A stretch of DNA of 64,000 nucleotides from Serilophus lunatus (GCA_013399895.1 VXBA01002660.1:76604-140603); one strand, 5' to 3'. Counted from the first letter of the stretch, positions 22,901 through 37,900 are shown. Notes: generated by a model not told the origin, from the letters alone. Program-made: numbers and translations.

Positions 22901-25900
22901 CTGAGGGATCCTCAGGAAATAATGAGGATTAGGATGTGCAAACTTAACAGTGTTTGCTTAATGAATCTGCGCTCTTTGTTCGCCCCGTTGATGTGACAAT
23001 GTACTTTGGCACTTGGCCAGTCTGTGCTTAAACGATTGAGCTTTTCAGCGGGGATGAAGGACTAATTCCATAGTCCTAGTGGAAAACTTGGAGCCCTGCG
23101 TCCTGCTGTGTCGCAGCGGCACCAGAGCTCTCACAATGGACAGCTCTGGTGTGGGCTGTTTCTGAAGAATGGATGAAACCCGGGCTAATTGCTTGAAGAC
23201 AGTAAGTGGGAGTCTGAGCCAGCAGAACGATGGTATCCTTGGGCAGAGGTGCAAAACCTGCATTATTCCTCTCTGAGGCTACTGTCTTGGACTTGAGGGA
23301 TGGCTCTCAAAAAGGGGATCACAGCTCCTGTAAATGAGGCACTGCCCTGACAGTGAGTGCTCTCACTACCCAGCACTCTGCAAAGCCTCACTGAGGGAAC
23401 AAAGTTTGTGATTACGGATCATCCAAACTCTTCTGGCATTACACTGTGGCGCCAGGTTTTTGCTGGGGTGCTTCTGGTTCTTTTCTGATCTCTAAGTGTA
23501 AAAGAGGAGAGGGCCTCAGTCTGGAAAGGACTCTGGGTGCTCCCGTGGCAAGAATAGCTAAGGATTGTCAAGGATGAGCTGTGGAGGAGGCAAAGAGCAA
23601 AAACCTTTCACTTGTAACATGGAAATTGGATGAGTTATTGATCATACCAGGAGCACTGAGCCAGGCAGTGTCAATAGGGGAGGCTGAAAGAGCAGTTACT
23701 GTGAAATATGTGTTACTCAAACATGACTTCTGGGAGCTACTACTCCCAAGTTTTTGGTTTTCTTTTCTTTTTTGGAAGGAGGAAAAATAATAACAGATAC
23801 TTCTCAGACCTACAAAGAGTTTACAAGGCTGAGTTGTTTTCCAAAGTTAGTGATTTCCATTGATTGTTCACCATGTTGTTTTGAGAAGCTGCAGTTTGTT
23901 TCTGGTTTCTCTTTTTGATTCTCTGCACCTGCAGGGCTGAGGTGAATTACCAGCCTTTGGTGTCTCTGCTGGTGCTGTGTGATTTCCCTCAGGGTTTCCT
24001 GAGATTTGCACAAGGGTGGGGGATTGTCCATCTCATGTCCGTGCACTTCTCAGAGATTAGGCTTGAATCCCCTGTAAGGAGCTTAATGTAGAATTCCACA
24101 GAGCTGAAGGAGATGCTGCAAAGCAAATTAAAATCTGACATAAAGTATGAGCTGTGGCTGTTAAACCCAGTCCTGCCTGTTGCCTTGGTCCTGCCTGTGC
24201 CCCCCGGGCTCTCTGGCTGTTGTGCAGAACCCAGCAATCAGCCCTGTGATGGTATCAGTGCTCTTGGGGAGATTGGATAAAGGTGGGCACTAAATGGCCT
24301 TTAATGGCTTTGGTGTAAAGGCAAACTTAGATGAGTAAATGATGCAAAACAGGGTGTTGAGGAGAGTGCAGAGACCTGAGGATGTTGGGGGCTTTGATCT
24401 TTGGTTTGGGGTTTGATTGGACACTACTGGGACCATGGAATTGTGTACTGGGCTCCAGTTCAGGGTGTGGGGGCTTTTTTGGAAAGGGCCTTTAGGATCC
24501 TCAAGTCCAACCATCAGCCCAGCACCACCTTCACCACTAACCCATGTCCTCTAGTGCCACGGCCCCAAGTTTTTGAACACTTGCAGGGATAGTGACTCCC
24601 CCACTGCCTGTGGCAGTGCTGTACAACCCTTTGCAAAGTACACAGTGACCCCCAAAATACTGAATGCAGGGGAGAAGAGCTGCTGTTGCAGTTGAAAAAG
24701 TAACTCCTATGTTTTATGGGCTCCTTTTATCTCCTCAAGCTTAATGTTGGCTTAATGCAGCTGATGCATATCATTTAGAAACCCCGTTTATATCCTCTTT
24801 CATAATTATACTTCTCAGTGTTTGGTAATGCTCTTTATACCTTATTTAATCTTTTTGTTTTGTCAGATGGCTGTAACATTAAGTCCCTAAAAGCAAGACA
24901 TGAGACCAAACCTTTTGTCATTTGGTTGCATTTTGCAATATTAATTTCTTAACATGTAATGGAGAAAAATGAACTGCATTAGTGAACAGCAATAAAAAGT
25001 TGGTTTGATCTTCGATTTTAAAGAAAAATAATCTTTCTCACGACAGTGGTGTAACCTTAATACTCAGCTGCAGGACACTGTTCCTAAAGCTATTCAATAT
25101 ATCCACACTGTGCTCTGTTTGGTTTATTAAGGGCCCCTCCGTTGATTTAAAGGTTTGCTGAGCACACCTGAGCTGTTTGCAGGGAGCACTCACACGCTCT
25201 GCCCCTTGCAAGAATAGGTTTTGCTGGCTGTCCTGAAATTAAGAATCAAGAACTCATTGCTTGAAGCCAGCTGTACCTTCCTGACAGCTTTGTGTGCTGT
25301 CCCACAGAGGCTGATGGAAGTGGGGTGGGCTGGTGCTGCTGGGGAGAAACTTGGGACAAGCCTGGGACTGTGCCCTGCACGTGACACTGCACAGGGGCCA
25401 CAGAATAAAGTGTTGTGCTTTCATTTGTTTGAATGGTGAACATCTCTTTGCAAGTCAGGGTTCTTTGAAGGCAGAGCAAACACCTTTTAAAAAGAAATTG
25501 CACTGAAACTCACTGAAAAGTAAAATAAGCCCCTGTCCACCCAAACCCTGTGTTCCATCAGGATTTTGCTGTAGGTTCTTGGCAATAGAGACTTTTACTA
25601 CTAATGGTCAGGGAGGAGTGTTTTCTTGACTAGCTAAACCCCAAAACATAGGAGCTAAAACTGGCCAGCATGTTGGTGGAACCTTGCTGAACGTGTTTTA
25701 CGGCAGTGGGTGCTTGTTTCACTGCTGGGATGTGCCCTCTGTAACAAAGTTTGCTGAAATGCTGCAATGTTTTAAGTGCAGTGTTTTGGTTCCCTAAACA
25801 TTTCCCTTCTGCTATTGAGCAAAGGATCCTGCACACCCTGAAGGTTTTGTGGTGAGGCACAACAGCAGCCCAGCTGAGACTGTTGAGAATTGAATTAAAT

Positions 25901-28900
25901 GGAATTAATTGCCAGCCCTTGCAATACCGGGGCTGGCTGTTAAACTGCGAGCTGTAGGGTTTTGCAGGGGTTCTCTGGGAATGATGCTGAGCCATTCCCT
26001 GGTTCTTAGGGCCCTGGATAGATCAGAGCCGAGCTGGAAGGTGGCACTGCCTGCTTGGGAGGGGATTAGTGCTGGTGGAAGGGTCAGAGCTCCAGCATCA
26101 GTGGGCTCTCTGCAGAGAGGAGACAGCACCTGCCTAAGGGGCAGGATTCCAGGAGACTTCCAAGAAACATTCCCGGGGCTCCATGGCTTTCCTGCTGGTT
26201 TCAGGGGCCTCCCACGTGCTGGGCAGCGTGGCCACTCCAGAGAAAGCTGAGCTGGCTCAGATGGGTTTGTATCTGCTTTGCCCTTCCATAGAGAAGCGGC
26301 TCCTCCCCAGCAGAGGTTTGGGCTGCTGGGAATGATGGGCACTGCTTGAACTAAAAATGGGCTGTTTGAATTCAGGTCTGGTTTGCTTTAAATGGTTATT
26401 TAGGGAGGAAAAAGAGACTGGTGTTTCAATGTTCATAAATCCTGTTAAACTACAGGATGGTTTTAAACTGTCAGGTTTGAATAACCCTGGAAACAGAAGT
26501 GACTGGAGTTTTCAGAGTTTTTTTCATTTGTACTTAGAGTTAAATATCATAGAATCATGGAATGGTTTGGGTTGGAAGGGACCTTAAAGACCATCCAGTT
26601 CCAATCCCCTGCCATGGGCAGAGACACCTTCCATATAAAATTCATAAAGCATAATTTTTTATTTAAACTTCTACTGTAATCCTTTTTGGATCTTGTAACA
26701 TAAACTACATTGGGTTCTAGCTTAACCATGATCCTGGTGGGTCCTTCCAACTTAGATTATTCTGTGATTCTGACTCAATTTTGAGGCACAAAGTGCACAG
26801 CTAGTCCTTGTGTTAGAAAAACACCATTTATAATGAAAACCAGGTCTTGCTTCCCCAGATTTTAATCTATTCTGCATCGAGGAGCTGCTTCATTTGCTCT
26901 ATATTCCTGATTTATCTACAGCATTGGATGTTTTTCTGGAACAGCCTCCCTATTCCTTGGTGAAAACCTTCCTGAAGTGTTGCGGAGTTTTTCCTGCCCT
27001 GCCTCTGCTCAGGACCTTCCCCTGATTCAGATGCTAATGTGCCGTGTCTGGCGAGAGGCTGAAATTAGCATTGTGAGAAGAGATTTGGAAAAGACCTTGT
27101 TAATTTGCATTCTTATATTTTATAAATAGCCCAAAGGGGGAGGATGGGGTGTTTTGTAAATGGTTTGCAGGGCTGAAATCCGTTGGGCCTATGATTGCTG
27201 TGGCATTTCCATTACCTCCGTGTGTTCTTTAGTGTGCATTCTTTGTTATGAGCACCTGCACAGCAAGGGACTCTTCCACGTTTACTATTCTTTAAATGTT
27301 CGTGTTCTGATGGGATTTCCTTGGAATTGGGAAAGTGCAGGCAGGAAAGATGGTGCTTCCTTGAACACTGTGGGTGGTGTTTGAGAACTGGAGGCTGTTG
27401 AGATACTGGGCAGGAACTGGGTTCCTTCTGCCCTTCTCTGTTTGCAAAAAAGGTGATTGAAAATCTGTTCCTAATAACTTTGATTCTGGGGTCTGTCTGA
27501 AAACATCTCTGTGAAATGCATCTATAACAATTACAAATGTGATGTAGAAATGTTTGGACAATATAAATGATGAAGGAGGAACTGGATTGCCTATTGTGTT
27601 TCCCCCCTGGTTTTGATGACTGCAGTTGTCTGAGCGTGGCCCATTTTCTGCCTTTCTTACTTTACATAAAATGTGGTCTCTCCCTTCTGCCTTTTGCTGG
27701 TTGCCCTCAGCAGCACCTTGGTGGAAACAGGGTGCTTTTTTTCTCTGACAACTGAGCTGATGCTAACAGAGACTTATTTGAGAATTAGTTGGTTTGGTAG
27801 GACTTTGACTAATAACTGCTGGCCTTAGGTGCAAAGAAGCAGATTTGCTGTGTGGAGTGGCTTGTTCTAAAGCTCTTAGTGAGCTGACTGTCTTAGTGCA
27901 GTCCAAGGGGGCGTGTGGTTTGTGTGCCAGGCTGGGGGAGAGGGTCACCTCTGTGTATCCACACACAGGCTGGACCTGTTCCTGCTGAGAGCCTCCATTC
28001 TGGGCTGGGGGGCAAATCCACTTTGTTTGGGGAGGAATCCAAGACAAACTTGACCTGAACTCAGTTCTAAAGGGAAAGGCTGGGTCCAAGAGAAGGTGTG
28101 CCTGTGTATTTGGATGTGCGTGGTAAAATTTAGAGGCTGTTTTTGCTTCAGTTCATCTTTCATCTCTGAGGTTTTCCATCTTTCCTGGTGTAAAGGTTTG
28201 TTTTCCTGGTACTTTGTGCATCTTCAGATAGATACAAGTTAAAACTGCCACAGCCAACATGTTTGACTCAAACCCCTATTCAAAGCTTGAGGGGCTTGGT
28301 CTAACATCTATTTCTGGCTGGTTTGTGTCACTTTTGTGGCTCATCTTCAAGCCCTTCCAAACTCACCTGTTGGGTGAGTGTGGTGATTCAGGGGGTGCCA
28401 TGTGTTTATGGACATTTTGAAGGACATGTTTTCTGCACTCATGTAGTGCTTTCAGAAGGATTTGGTTCTGTTCAGCCCAGTCTGAGTGCTCTCCTTCCTC
28501 CAAGAAAACGACTCAGGAAAAAAACCACTGGTTCTGATGGAGTTACTGGGTGTGGAGTTTGGCTTTGCCAGCTCCCTGTGCATGAGGGAGCCAGGGGAGG
28601 TTTTTGCAGCAGCAGCAGCTCTTCATCCCTCGTTTGACCAATGTTTAGATGCTGCTCCAACTGCCTGTGATGAGTGTCAGAGGTGTTGGGAGCTGGGAAA
28701 ATAAATCCTAGCTCTCGCGGAGAGGAGTGGGAGGGGGTGTGAAGTCTTTGTTGTGATATTGAGGAGAACTGAAGAGAGGGTGAAGAGAGGAGGGGTGATA
28801 AGAAAGGGTGATAAGAATTAAAGGCAGACTCAGAGAGTATATTTGGGAGGCAGCCAGGGTGCAAACAAATCACCCAGGAGGTGAATTTGGAGTGATATCA

Positions 28901-31900
28901 AGTGAGGAGAGGCTGTGAATGGATAAAACCTGGAGAAGGTAATTTAAGAGCAGGCATATATACTGAGATCAAGAGGAAATGTTATCTTGATCCTAGTGTT
29001 TGGAAGGCTGTAGGAGGGAAGATGTGAGATGAAATGGAAGAGATGGGTTTATTTTAGTCCAAACACAGAGAGACAAAACCTTATCCTGTGGATGGGATGG
29101 CTGGATGGTTGGAAGGCAGCCACAGTACAGGCCCCAGTTTGGGAGCAGGATGGGGAGGGGGTGAATGTGTGTGCTGGGGAGGAAGGTCTGTCTGTGTGTG
29201 ACTCTTGTGAGCATCTCTGCCAAGGTGGGGTTTAAAATTACGGTACTGTGCATAGTAATAAAAAACAATTAAATGAAAAGCATGGAACACCTATAAAATC
29301 TTTTCCTTCAACATACAGTAAAGTTTTCTTTGCCTCCTTTGTTGTGGTGATGTCCTGACAGACAGTATATTCCACTTTCCTACGTGGAGCAGTTGCTGGT
29401 GAAGAAGGGATGGTATGTCTCACACAGCAGTGACCAGCTTCTGCCTGTCATTAATGGTGCAGGCCAGAAGTGTTGTGTGCTGGGCACACGTTGGAAAGCC
29501 AGGAAATCATGTTACTTGTGGAATTCAGTGGCCATTCAGCTGAATGTATTCTGCTCTGCTTCCCAGTTGAAAGATGCATGAGTGTGATGCAGTCTGGGAC
29601 TCAGATGGTTAAGCTGAAGAGTGGAACCAAAGGGCTGGTCAGGCTCTTCTACCTGGACGAGCACAGGACCTGCATCCGATGGAGACCCTCCAGGAAGAGC
29701 GAAAAAGCAAAAAGTAAACCTCCCATTTCTTTTCATTCCTGGGACTGTCCTGTATCAGAATGTGGATTACAGAGGGATTGATTAAATCAATGCTTTTTGG
29801 TGTTTTTTAAAGTATGAAAATTATGTGAATATGAAGGACTATAAGAGGGTTGAGTAGGGTTTAGCTACCTACACCTGTTCACATTTTCCATAGCTTCATA
29901 TGAATTATGAGCAAACTGAAGAGGGACTTGGTAACTATGCTGAGCTATTTGCAATGTATGCATTGTAATTTTAAACATAGAACCCAGAAAAGCTTAGATT
30001 GAGGTTTTTTAATCTTAACTGTGATCCCTTTCTTCAAGCATTATTACATCTTGCAGGGACTGCGTAACATTATTTCCAACTGAAGCCGTTCCCGCTGCGT
30101 GTCTGAAATTGGAGATGCAAATTAGGGGTTTACTGAATACAATAAGGACTAGAAGATCTCAGAACTGTCAAGGAACCTTGAGATTAAAAGCAAGCAGTTG
30201 GGAAGGCTGCAGTCAGTGAAGCTGGTGTTTGTGGGCCAGTGTGTGTTGTTGGGTGCTGTGGCATCGGGAGCCAGCACAGCCCTGGGTATCCCAGCTTCCT
30301 GCTGTGGGAAGCACAGCTGTGATGGGAGCTGTCCCTCTGGAGCTACACCAGGGGTTCACTGACCTCACCGGAAGATACCTGGTGTCCATCTCCTCGTGCT
30401 CCCCTTTCTGTATCCTCACCCTGTGATGTTACAGGGAGTGCTCAGAGCTGTGCTGGACCCACCTCCGAGACCGCAGTCGAGTGCTTTGGGATGTGAAGGT
30501 GTAATATTAATAAAGTCTAGTGACTCTTAGCCTGAATAATTCAGAACTGTTAAAACCAGAAAGAGGTTGGCTGCTCTCCCAGCCTGTCAGTTTTTATTCC
30601 CCTTTTCCCACAGTTGTCATCGACTCCATTTACAAAGTCACCGAGGGCCGGCAGTCGGAAATCTTCCACCGCCACGCCGAGGGCAGCTTCGACCCCAGCT
30701 GCTGCTTCACCATCTACCATGGCAGCCACCTGGAGTCCCTGGACCTCATCACCTCCAACCCCGAGGAGGCTCGCACCTGGATCACAGGGCTCAAGTATTT
30801 GCTGGCTGGGATAAGCGACGAGGACTCGCTCGCCAAGCGCCAGAGGACACACGACCAGTATCCTTGGCTGAGCCTGGGCTCCAGCTCCTCATTCCCTATT
30901 CCTGGCTTGGTTCTTAGTGACTTCAGCATAGGGTGTCCTTTCACCTCCTATTAAGTGACCACAACCTTCCCATTGATTACAATGGAAACTTGAGTAATGG
31001 GTTTGACATGGACACTTGTACGTGAGATGAAACACCAGCTCAAGTCAGGGGATAGTCTTGCATTTTGTTAAGGAAATTCTTTTTGAAGGGTCAAAACAGG
31101 TATTTCTAGTTATCTTAAGAAATACTGACCCCAGGATAGTTTCAGGATTTCTGTCATCTTCTGTTGGCCCAACTCTGCTTTTATTCTTCTGCTGCAACTT
31201 CCAGGGTCTCTTGGAAGACACTGTTTTCGAGATAGGACAAAGTGAAAAGTGGGATTTGTTGGCCTTGCACATTTTGGGGAATCTTTTGGTAAACTCACCA
31301 GTAACTGTTGTCCAGCTCCGTTTCTCTTGGTGTATGTCAGATATCTGTGATCTTCTCAGCCTCCACTGATTGTCTTTAAAGCTCCTTAAATGTTTGTGGT
31401 AGCCCACTACCCAAAATTAACTTTGTCCCCTGAATATTTTCTTGATGTGCTCTCTTTCACAGCAATGATGAGCAGTATGTTGTATACAAAGAACACTCTT
31501 CTCCCTAAACAAACAAACAAACAAAAAAACCCCCAAACCAAGCCCATCTTCACTAAAATTGTAATCTGTCTGTTCTTCTGCCTCATGGAGATCTCCAGTG
31601 GTCACTTGTAAATCCTCCTTCTGGAGAACATGCACACTCTGAGTATTTTTAATTTATGTTTTCAGTGTTAATTCTGATCCACGACAGGCACAGATCCATT
31701 TGGGGTTACATTGCACGCTCTGTTGCACATGTCCTCAGCTTGGTATATTTAACACCATATTTCTGAGCTGCTCATATCTGCTGTATTTTCTGTCCTGGCC
31801 AAACATCACTGCAAGTCCTCTTTCTTTCATCAAACGTGGCAGCTGGGAGACAGAATACAAAATGACCCCAAATCGGTGCTAACCAGTGTAAGAACTTAGC

Positions 31901-34900
31901 AAGGGGTGCTGGGGGATACATGTGCAAGGAGGGGGTGAAAGGTGCTGGTTGGAAGTAGGGAAGTTCAGGTAGAATGAAGGAAGAGGTTCAAAAAGATACC
32001 AGAGCAAGCCCAGGAATATTTGAAAGCTTTACAGTATGTTCTCAGAGGAGACAGTGGCAGCAGAAATGGGAGTGCAAAGGGGCTGGTGTTGTGAACAGGG
32101 CTGCCATAAAGCAGTTGTGGTTCTGAGCATTTGCCTGAAACTGTAGCAAGGGCAGGGAGGGGGCAGAAGGATTATTCCCGTGCCCAGAAGGGCTGGGGCA
32201 GGGCCTCGTTCTCCTGAGCTGGTGGTGTCCCTTCCCTGCCCAGCTGCTGTGCCCCTGTTGTGCTGCCCTTGACACGACTGCAGCTGGGTCAAGCAGACCT
32301 TTGAGGAGGCTGACAAGAACGGGGATGGGCTGCTGAACATCGAGGAGATCCACCAGCTGATGCACAAGCTCAACGTGAGCCTGCCCCGCAGGAAGGTCCG
32401 CCAGATGTTCCAGGTGTGTGCCTGGGGGAAGGCTGGGCAGCTTTGGGCCGTGCCTGGCCAGATCCAGAGCAGGATCCTGAAAACTCCATCCTTGCAGCAC
32501 CTCACGGGCTTTTCCCAAGTTTTACCTTTTTGTAGGCAGAGGTACATCAGAATATTTGTTTCAATGACATGAACCACATAGAAGACAATTTATCAATATT
32601 AGTCTTTCAGTTGCATTATTTTTTTCACTTCTATGGACTAAATTGTTCTATGCTGGCATTGATGGATGATGAAGTTATTCTGTTGCTATTGAAGTATTTT
32701 TTCATTTCCTTTATGGAAAATTACTTAATATAAACTGGCTTTAAAAAAACTCTAATTACTTTCATAACAACTTCCTCATACTTAACCAGAATCCATTTTT
32801 TCCTTCTGTTGTCTGAAAACAGTTCCCATTTTTCACCAGCCCTCATGTTTACTGTGGAAAAGGAAAGATAAGCCAAGGACGTAACAGATCCTTCTTTTTC
32901 TCTTCTTTAAGTCTTCCAAACCTATACCAGCCAACAGCTGGTTTGCTGTAAAACAGGAAGAATCTTCTGTGTTCAAAAGTGCTTTGTTTGTCTGGCATAA
33001 AATCCACATTAGAGACATAACTTTGGATTACTGAGTTACTCCCCAAAGACTTGAAGTGTGGAAATTGGTGGGGTTATGTTGCAGAGATGAATTCAGGTTG
33101 TTCTTGTTTCCACCAAAATGGTGTTTGGTGTATCACTCAAGGGACAAGCCAAGAGGCTCAGAGCCAAGTCAGTGTTAGAAGGACCCTGCACAGACATGGC
33201 TCTGACCTGAACAGGGGAAAAAACGTTTTTAGCAGTACATGACTTGGAAATGACAAGAAGTGTTATAAATACAAAGAAAAACCATGAAATACAGCTTTGA
33301 ACAAAGGACTTGATTCACAGACACAACAGTATATTTTTTATTTCAGTTTGTCTCCATTATCTGCTACAGCCCAAAGCTACCCAAGTTGTAGCTTTCTTGA
33401 AGTTCATTTTGTCACAGAGACCTACATAGTGCTTGCCTAGAATATATTCTTTGTCTTGAAAATCCCAAGCAATCCTCTTAGGCAGATGTTCACAGGAAAA
33501 AGCTTGTATTAGCATGTGGTAAGTACTGTTTTCTTCTCTTTCTACCTCTGAGGAGAGAAAAAATCAAGACTGGAGATGTTGGGTGCATATTCTGGTGTGG
33601 AGTATCAGTGCTGCTGCAGACTTGTCCCCTCTGCAGAGTGCTGAGAGTGCTGCACATTAAATTAATATACATTTAAGGCTGTGATGTTGTCCTGAGTGTT
33701 TTAAAATGTCAGACTGTTGTTGGAGAAGCTATGGGGGGACATTATTATGCCCCTTGCTATGTTTTAATCCAGGGTAACTGCAGGGCATACAGGAGGGCAA
33801 CAGATCAGAGTAAAGCCCAGGGTGAGCCTCTTTACACAGGAAATTAATTCAAAACTAAAGAGGAAAATTAGAGTTTCATAGGGAATCAGTGGCTTTAGGA
33901 TAGCAACTGTTTTCATCAGAAATCCAACAGAAGACATTGTAATTTTGCAGTTTTTGTAGCCTGCCAGGCTTTGTGCCTGAACAGATCCTTGCAGACCAGA
34001 ATTTGTTGCATTTCTGTTGGTGTGCACAAATCTTATTCTGTTTTATTCCCTCAATTCACCTGTGTATACCACCCTTCCCTGGGTGTATTTACCTCTTAGG
34101 AAGCAGACACGGATGAGAACCAGGGAACCCTGAACTTTGAAGAGTTTTCAGTGTTTTACAAGATGATGTCCTTACGTCGAGATCTCTACTTGCTGCTCTT
34201 GAGCTACAGTGACAAGAAGGACCATCTCACTGCAGAGGAACTGGCTCAGTTTCTAAAGGTGGAACAAAAGGTATGGGAATGCTTTACATCCATTTATAGG
34301 TACATAGAAGTGCATTCATGTATAGGGAAAAGTTTAGCTTGGGGCAGGGGGGTAAAGCACTGAGGTAATAGAAAAGAATCTAAAGGCTTTATTGCTTTTT
34401 TAAAATACTTTTGGAAAGAGTTTGAACTTCTCTGGACAATTTTTGAAGTGCCCTGAATAGTGGTATGAGAGGGCACTCAGGGACCTGGAGCAGGCAGAGG
34501 AGCAGGTGAAAGAGGCAGAGGAGCTGACTTTGGGAGGGCACAAGGGAATTATGAAACTATTGATGCAGCAAAAACCCCACGTTGGCTGTCAAGTCTGACA
34601 TTGTGCCTCCTCTTCTCTGTCTGCCCCTCCTCGAAACACTGAGTGTGGGCAGGGCTGGAACTGCTTTGCTCAGCACTTCTTCAAAAGTAAATCACAAAAA
34701 GGGTAAAACCATGACTTCTTGTAGATGAACCTCTTGGCTGTGTAGTTTAGAAGCACCTTGCACTGCCTTTGCCTCTTCCCACTCCCCAGTATCCAACAGC
34801 ATTAGGGAGATCCACCCAGAACAGCTGTGCCAACCACTCCTGGGGTAGGGCAGCATTGCCTCCACAGCTGATAATGCTTCCAATCATAATGCAGCTCCCA

Positions 34901-37900
34901 AGTGCCTTCAACCAAACAGCATTTTGTTTTGCTCTTGTCTGGCTGCTTGGAAATCTGTGGACAGTCTGTCCTGCTCCATCTGCCACTCATTTGGCAAGGC
35001 TTTCAAATACTCTGCAGCCTCAGGGTAGGACAAAAGCAGGTTGGGTTTTTTGTTAGCTTGCTAAACTGGCTTCTCTTTTTAGGACTCCCTGTTGCCTCCA
35101 CTCCAGGGCTTGTGAAACAGATTATTTCCACTTAGGTGCAGTTAAACCAACTCCTTGCTGTGGAAATTGCAGTTATATGGCTTCAAATGTCAGGGGAGCA
35201 GAGAGCAGGCTGCTTTCCTGGACTGACTTCTGCTCCTGCAGTTCTCTTAGTGGCTGTGAGGATGAACATCTCTGGATATGCAGCCACATCTGTGTGCCTG
35301 GGGAAACACATCTGTGTGTCTATTTGGGGTGTCCTTAATTAATAAACCAGTATTCTTTTCAGAGCTGGTCCTCTCCAGAAACTAGTGTCCTGCTCCTTGA
35401 CAGATTGCTTCCACAGCAGGATCTCCAGGCTCATGTGACTGACAGAGCCTTTGAGGAGTGGGGCTCAGGTGGAATAGGCTCTACAAACACCCTCTTGCCT
35501 GGCAAAGGGCAGCTCTGCAGTTTCTTGCCCCTGTGAACCTGCCTGTGAGTGCCCTCGTTGTGCCCCTGTCCTGGGAGCCCTGAGCAGTGCTGCTGTGTCC
35601 CATCACTGCCTGTCCTTCCCTTCTTTCTGCTGCAGCCACATCACAGCAAGTTCTTTTATTTCAGTCACAGCAGTCAGTCTCTGACTCCTGTGCCGAAAGC
35701 TTTATACCAGTAAAAGGTTGTTTCAGTGTTACAAACCTGCAGTGTCTGGTTCTGGTTTTGTGAGGAGGAGGTTCCTGTGGGCCCTCTTCCCACCTGCTGC
35801 CTTGCCATGGATCAGTGGCTTTGCACTGCAGTTTTCATCTGGCCTGAGAGAAAGGACAGCTTGCTGAGCTCTGGGCTCCAGGGAACTGCTGCAGGTCCAG
35901 TGATGTCCCTGGTGTGCTCCCGAGTGACAGGAACCACATGGAAATGTGGGTACCACACCATGGGCTTGGGACCAAACTGCTTTTCCTCTGTGCTTAAAAG
36001 GGCTGCTGTTGTATGTGTTGTATGCAGCCCAGAGGAGGCTGGTGGCAAAAATTAATGCCCCTGCTCATTTTAATTGATCTGCAGAGGAAGTAATTTTATA
36101 ACGATTACACCCTCAGAACATGCACATGTCATTATGGAAAGTCAATTATTCAATATGAAGCAGTGCATTTTGAGTGAAGCCTACTGGAGACAGTTGGTTT
36201 GCTCTGCACTGTCTGTGCTGGTTGTAGTGTCACAGGAACAGCCAGGGATGTGGGGAACACTGAACATGTGACAAGTGGGAAGATAGTGGGGATTAAGAAC
36301 ATTTAATATTTTGGAGCAACTTTACCTGCTCTCCTGGGAGAAGTTTTCAGGGATATAATGGGACAGTGTGTGCCAGGGAATGTTCTGTTTGGCTGTGAGC
36401 TGAAGCAGCATGGGCTGAAGGGTGTCAGGACTGAGGACCCCAAAAGGCAAAGGGATATTATAAGGATACCAATGTTGGTACAGGGACTTTGGAAAGAGGA
36501 GAGACTGTGGAGTTTGGGAATATCAGATGAGGAAGACAATACCAGTGATTTCCCTCCTCTTTTTTTATGCTTGTACACTGAAGATTAGGGGTTAGGTTGC
36601 TATTTTGTAATTTCATAGGATCTTGTTTTAGGAAAATTGATAGATTGTTTACTTAAAAAACAGGGCCACTGACACTGACATTCCTTAAGAGAACCCATCT
36701 ACCTCAAAACTAAAGGCTTTAACCATGAATATAAATCATGTATCCAAGAGATTTTGGAAGTTCCACTATTGACCATCTGCAGGAATCCATGCATGCAAAT
36801 ATTCAGTCATCAATAATGATCATTACTATTTGATATTCTTTTTAGTGGAGTACTTTAAAATTTATTGAAGACAAATTTAAATGAGTAGTGAAAGTCATCG
36901 TCTCTTGACTAAGTTAAAAAGCATGAGTGGACTTTTCCCCAGCAGATGCAGTTTTGGATTAGATTCTCATTCCTAGAGCACAGGAGAGCCCTGCACTGGG
37001 CCGGCTGGAGCAAGGGGATAATGGACAAGATGACTGGGGCCAGCTTGTGCCAAAGCAGGGCACTAACATCCCCTTCAGTGAGGATAACCAGTTCTCTTTG
37101 CTCCTGAATTGTCCTTTTTTCTGTTATCCTGTGTAATTCCTGCAGTGTGTCAGGGTCATTGTCTTGGCTGGGAGATCCAAATGACCAGTTTGGAGAAGGA
37201 AGTGGCCCAGCCCTGCTTTCTCTGTGCAAGAGGAATGACAGAGGGAAGGGCCAGGGGGAGAAAGGCTGGAAAGTATCTGCAGGTTGTTCAGCCTGAGTCA
37301 GCACGTGGGTGGAGCTGCTTCACTTGTCCTCTGTTCCTGTACTGCTGATGTTGGCACGTCTGGGTTTTCCCCTTCCTGGGTAATTTGTCACACTTAGGCT
37401 GTAGTCTTTGAGGGGTTATGAGATCTGGTCAGTCATGGCACCCCCGTTTCTTGTGAGGAACTCAGCACTTGGCAGGATCAGGCCCCTGGAGAAGATCAGT
37501 CAAACTACTCCTAGATTTCCATACAGCTGAATGCTGGGAATACCGAGCTCCAGGAAATCATGGAAAGCACAGATTCATCAAAGGCTACAGACGGAGCAGA
37601 GAAAATGGAGTGGTTTTGCCATCTGAAAGAGAAGCCCTTTGTAAGAGAATAGTTCATAGAGGGACTATTTCTGGATTTAAGCAGTAAATACTGTGTCATT
37701 GCCATGGTGACTAACCCCATTCCTGCCTTTGCCTGGAGCAGTGATGTTCACAGAGGGCTCTGTGTTCCTGGGCCTCCAGCCTGCTCCTCGGGGCAGAGGA
37801 TGGCAGAGCACTGACAGTGCTCAGAACGATGCTGCAAACAACCTGCCAAGGGTTTGAGTGCCAGCCTTGTCTTCCTGGGACGTTGGGGAGTGGCTCAGTT

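Larger units (their letters stand above)
18769..29566 (+). other. PLCH1: Intron from alternative exon B to the common PH exon, with CR1 fragments
   Basis: About 10.8 kb without a recognisable exon. It holds CR1 fragments at about 24.48, 26.55 and 26.74 kb (listed separately), a short TG run at about 21151-21165 and a purine-rich stretch at about 28700-28870. The intron ends with a normal acceptor (TTCCCAG at 29560-29566). Confidence 0.6.

Noticed and set aside
30614..30954. Reading on past the second PH exon to the stop at about 30952 as a short truncated isoform
   Set aside because: The extension follows from reading into the U12 intron. The donor GTATCCTT and in-frame continuation at 32284 explain the exon end.
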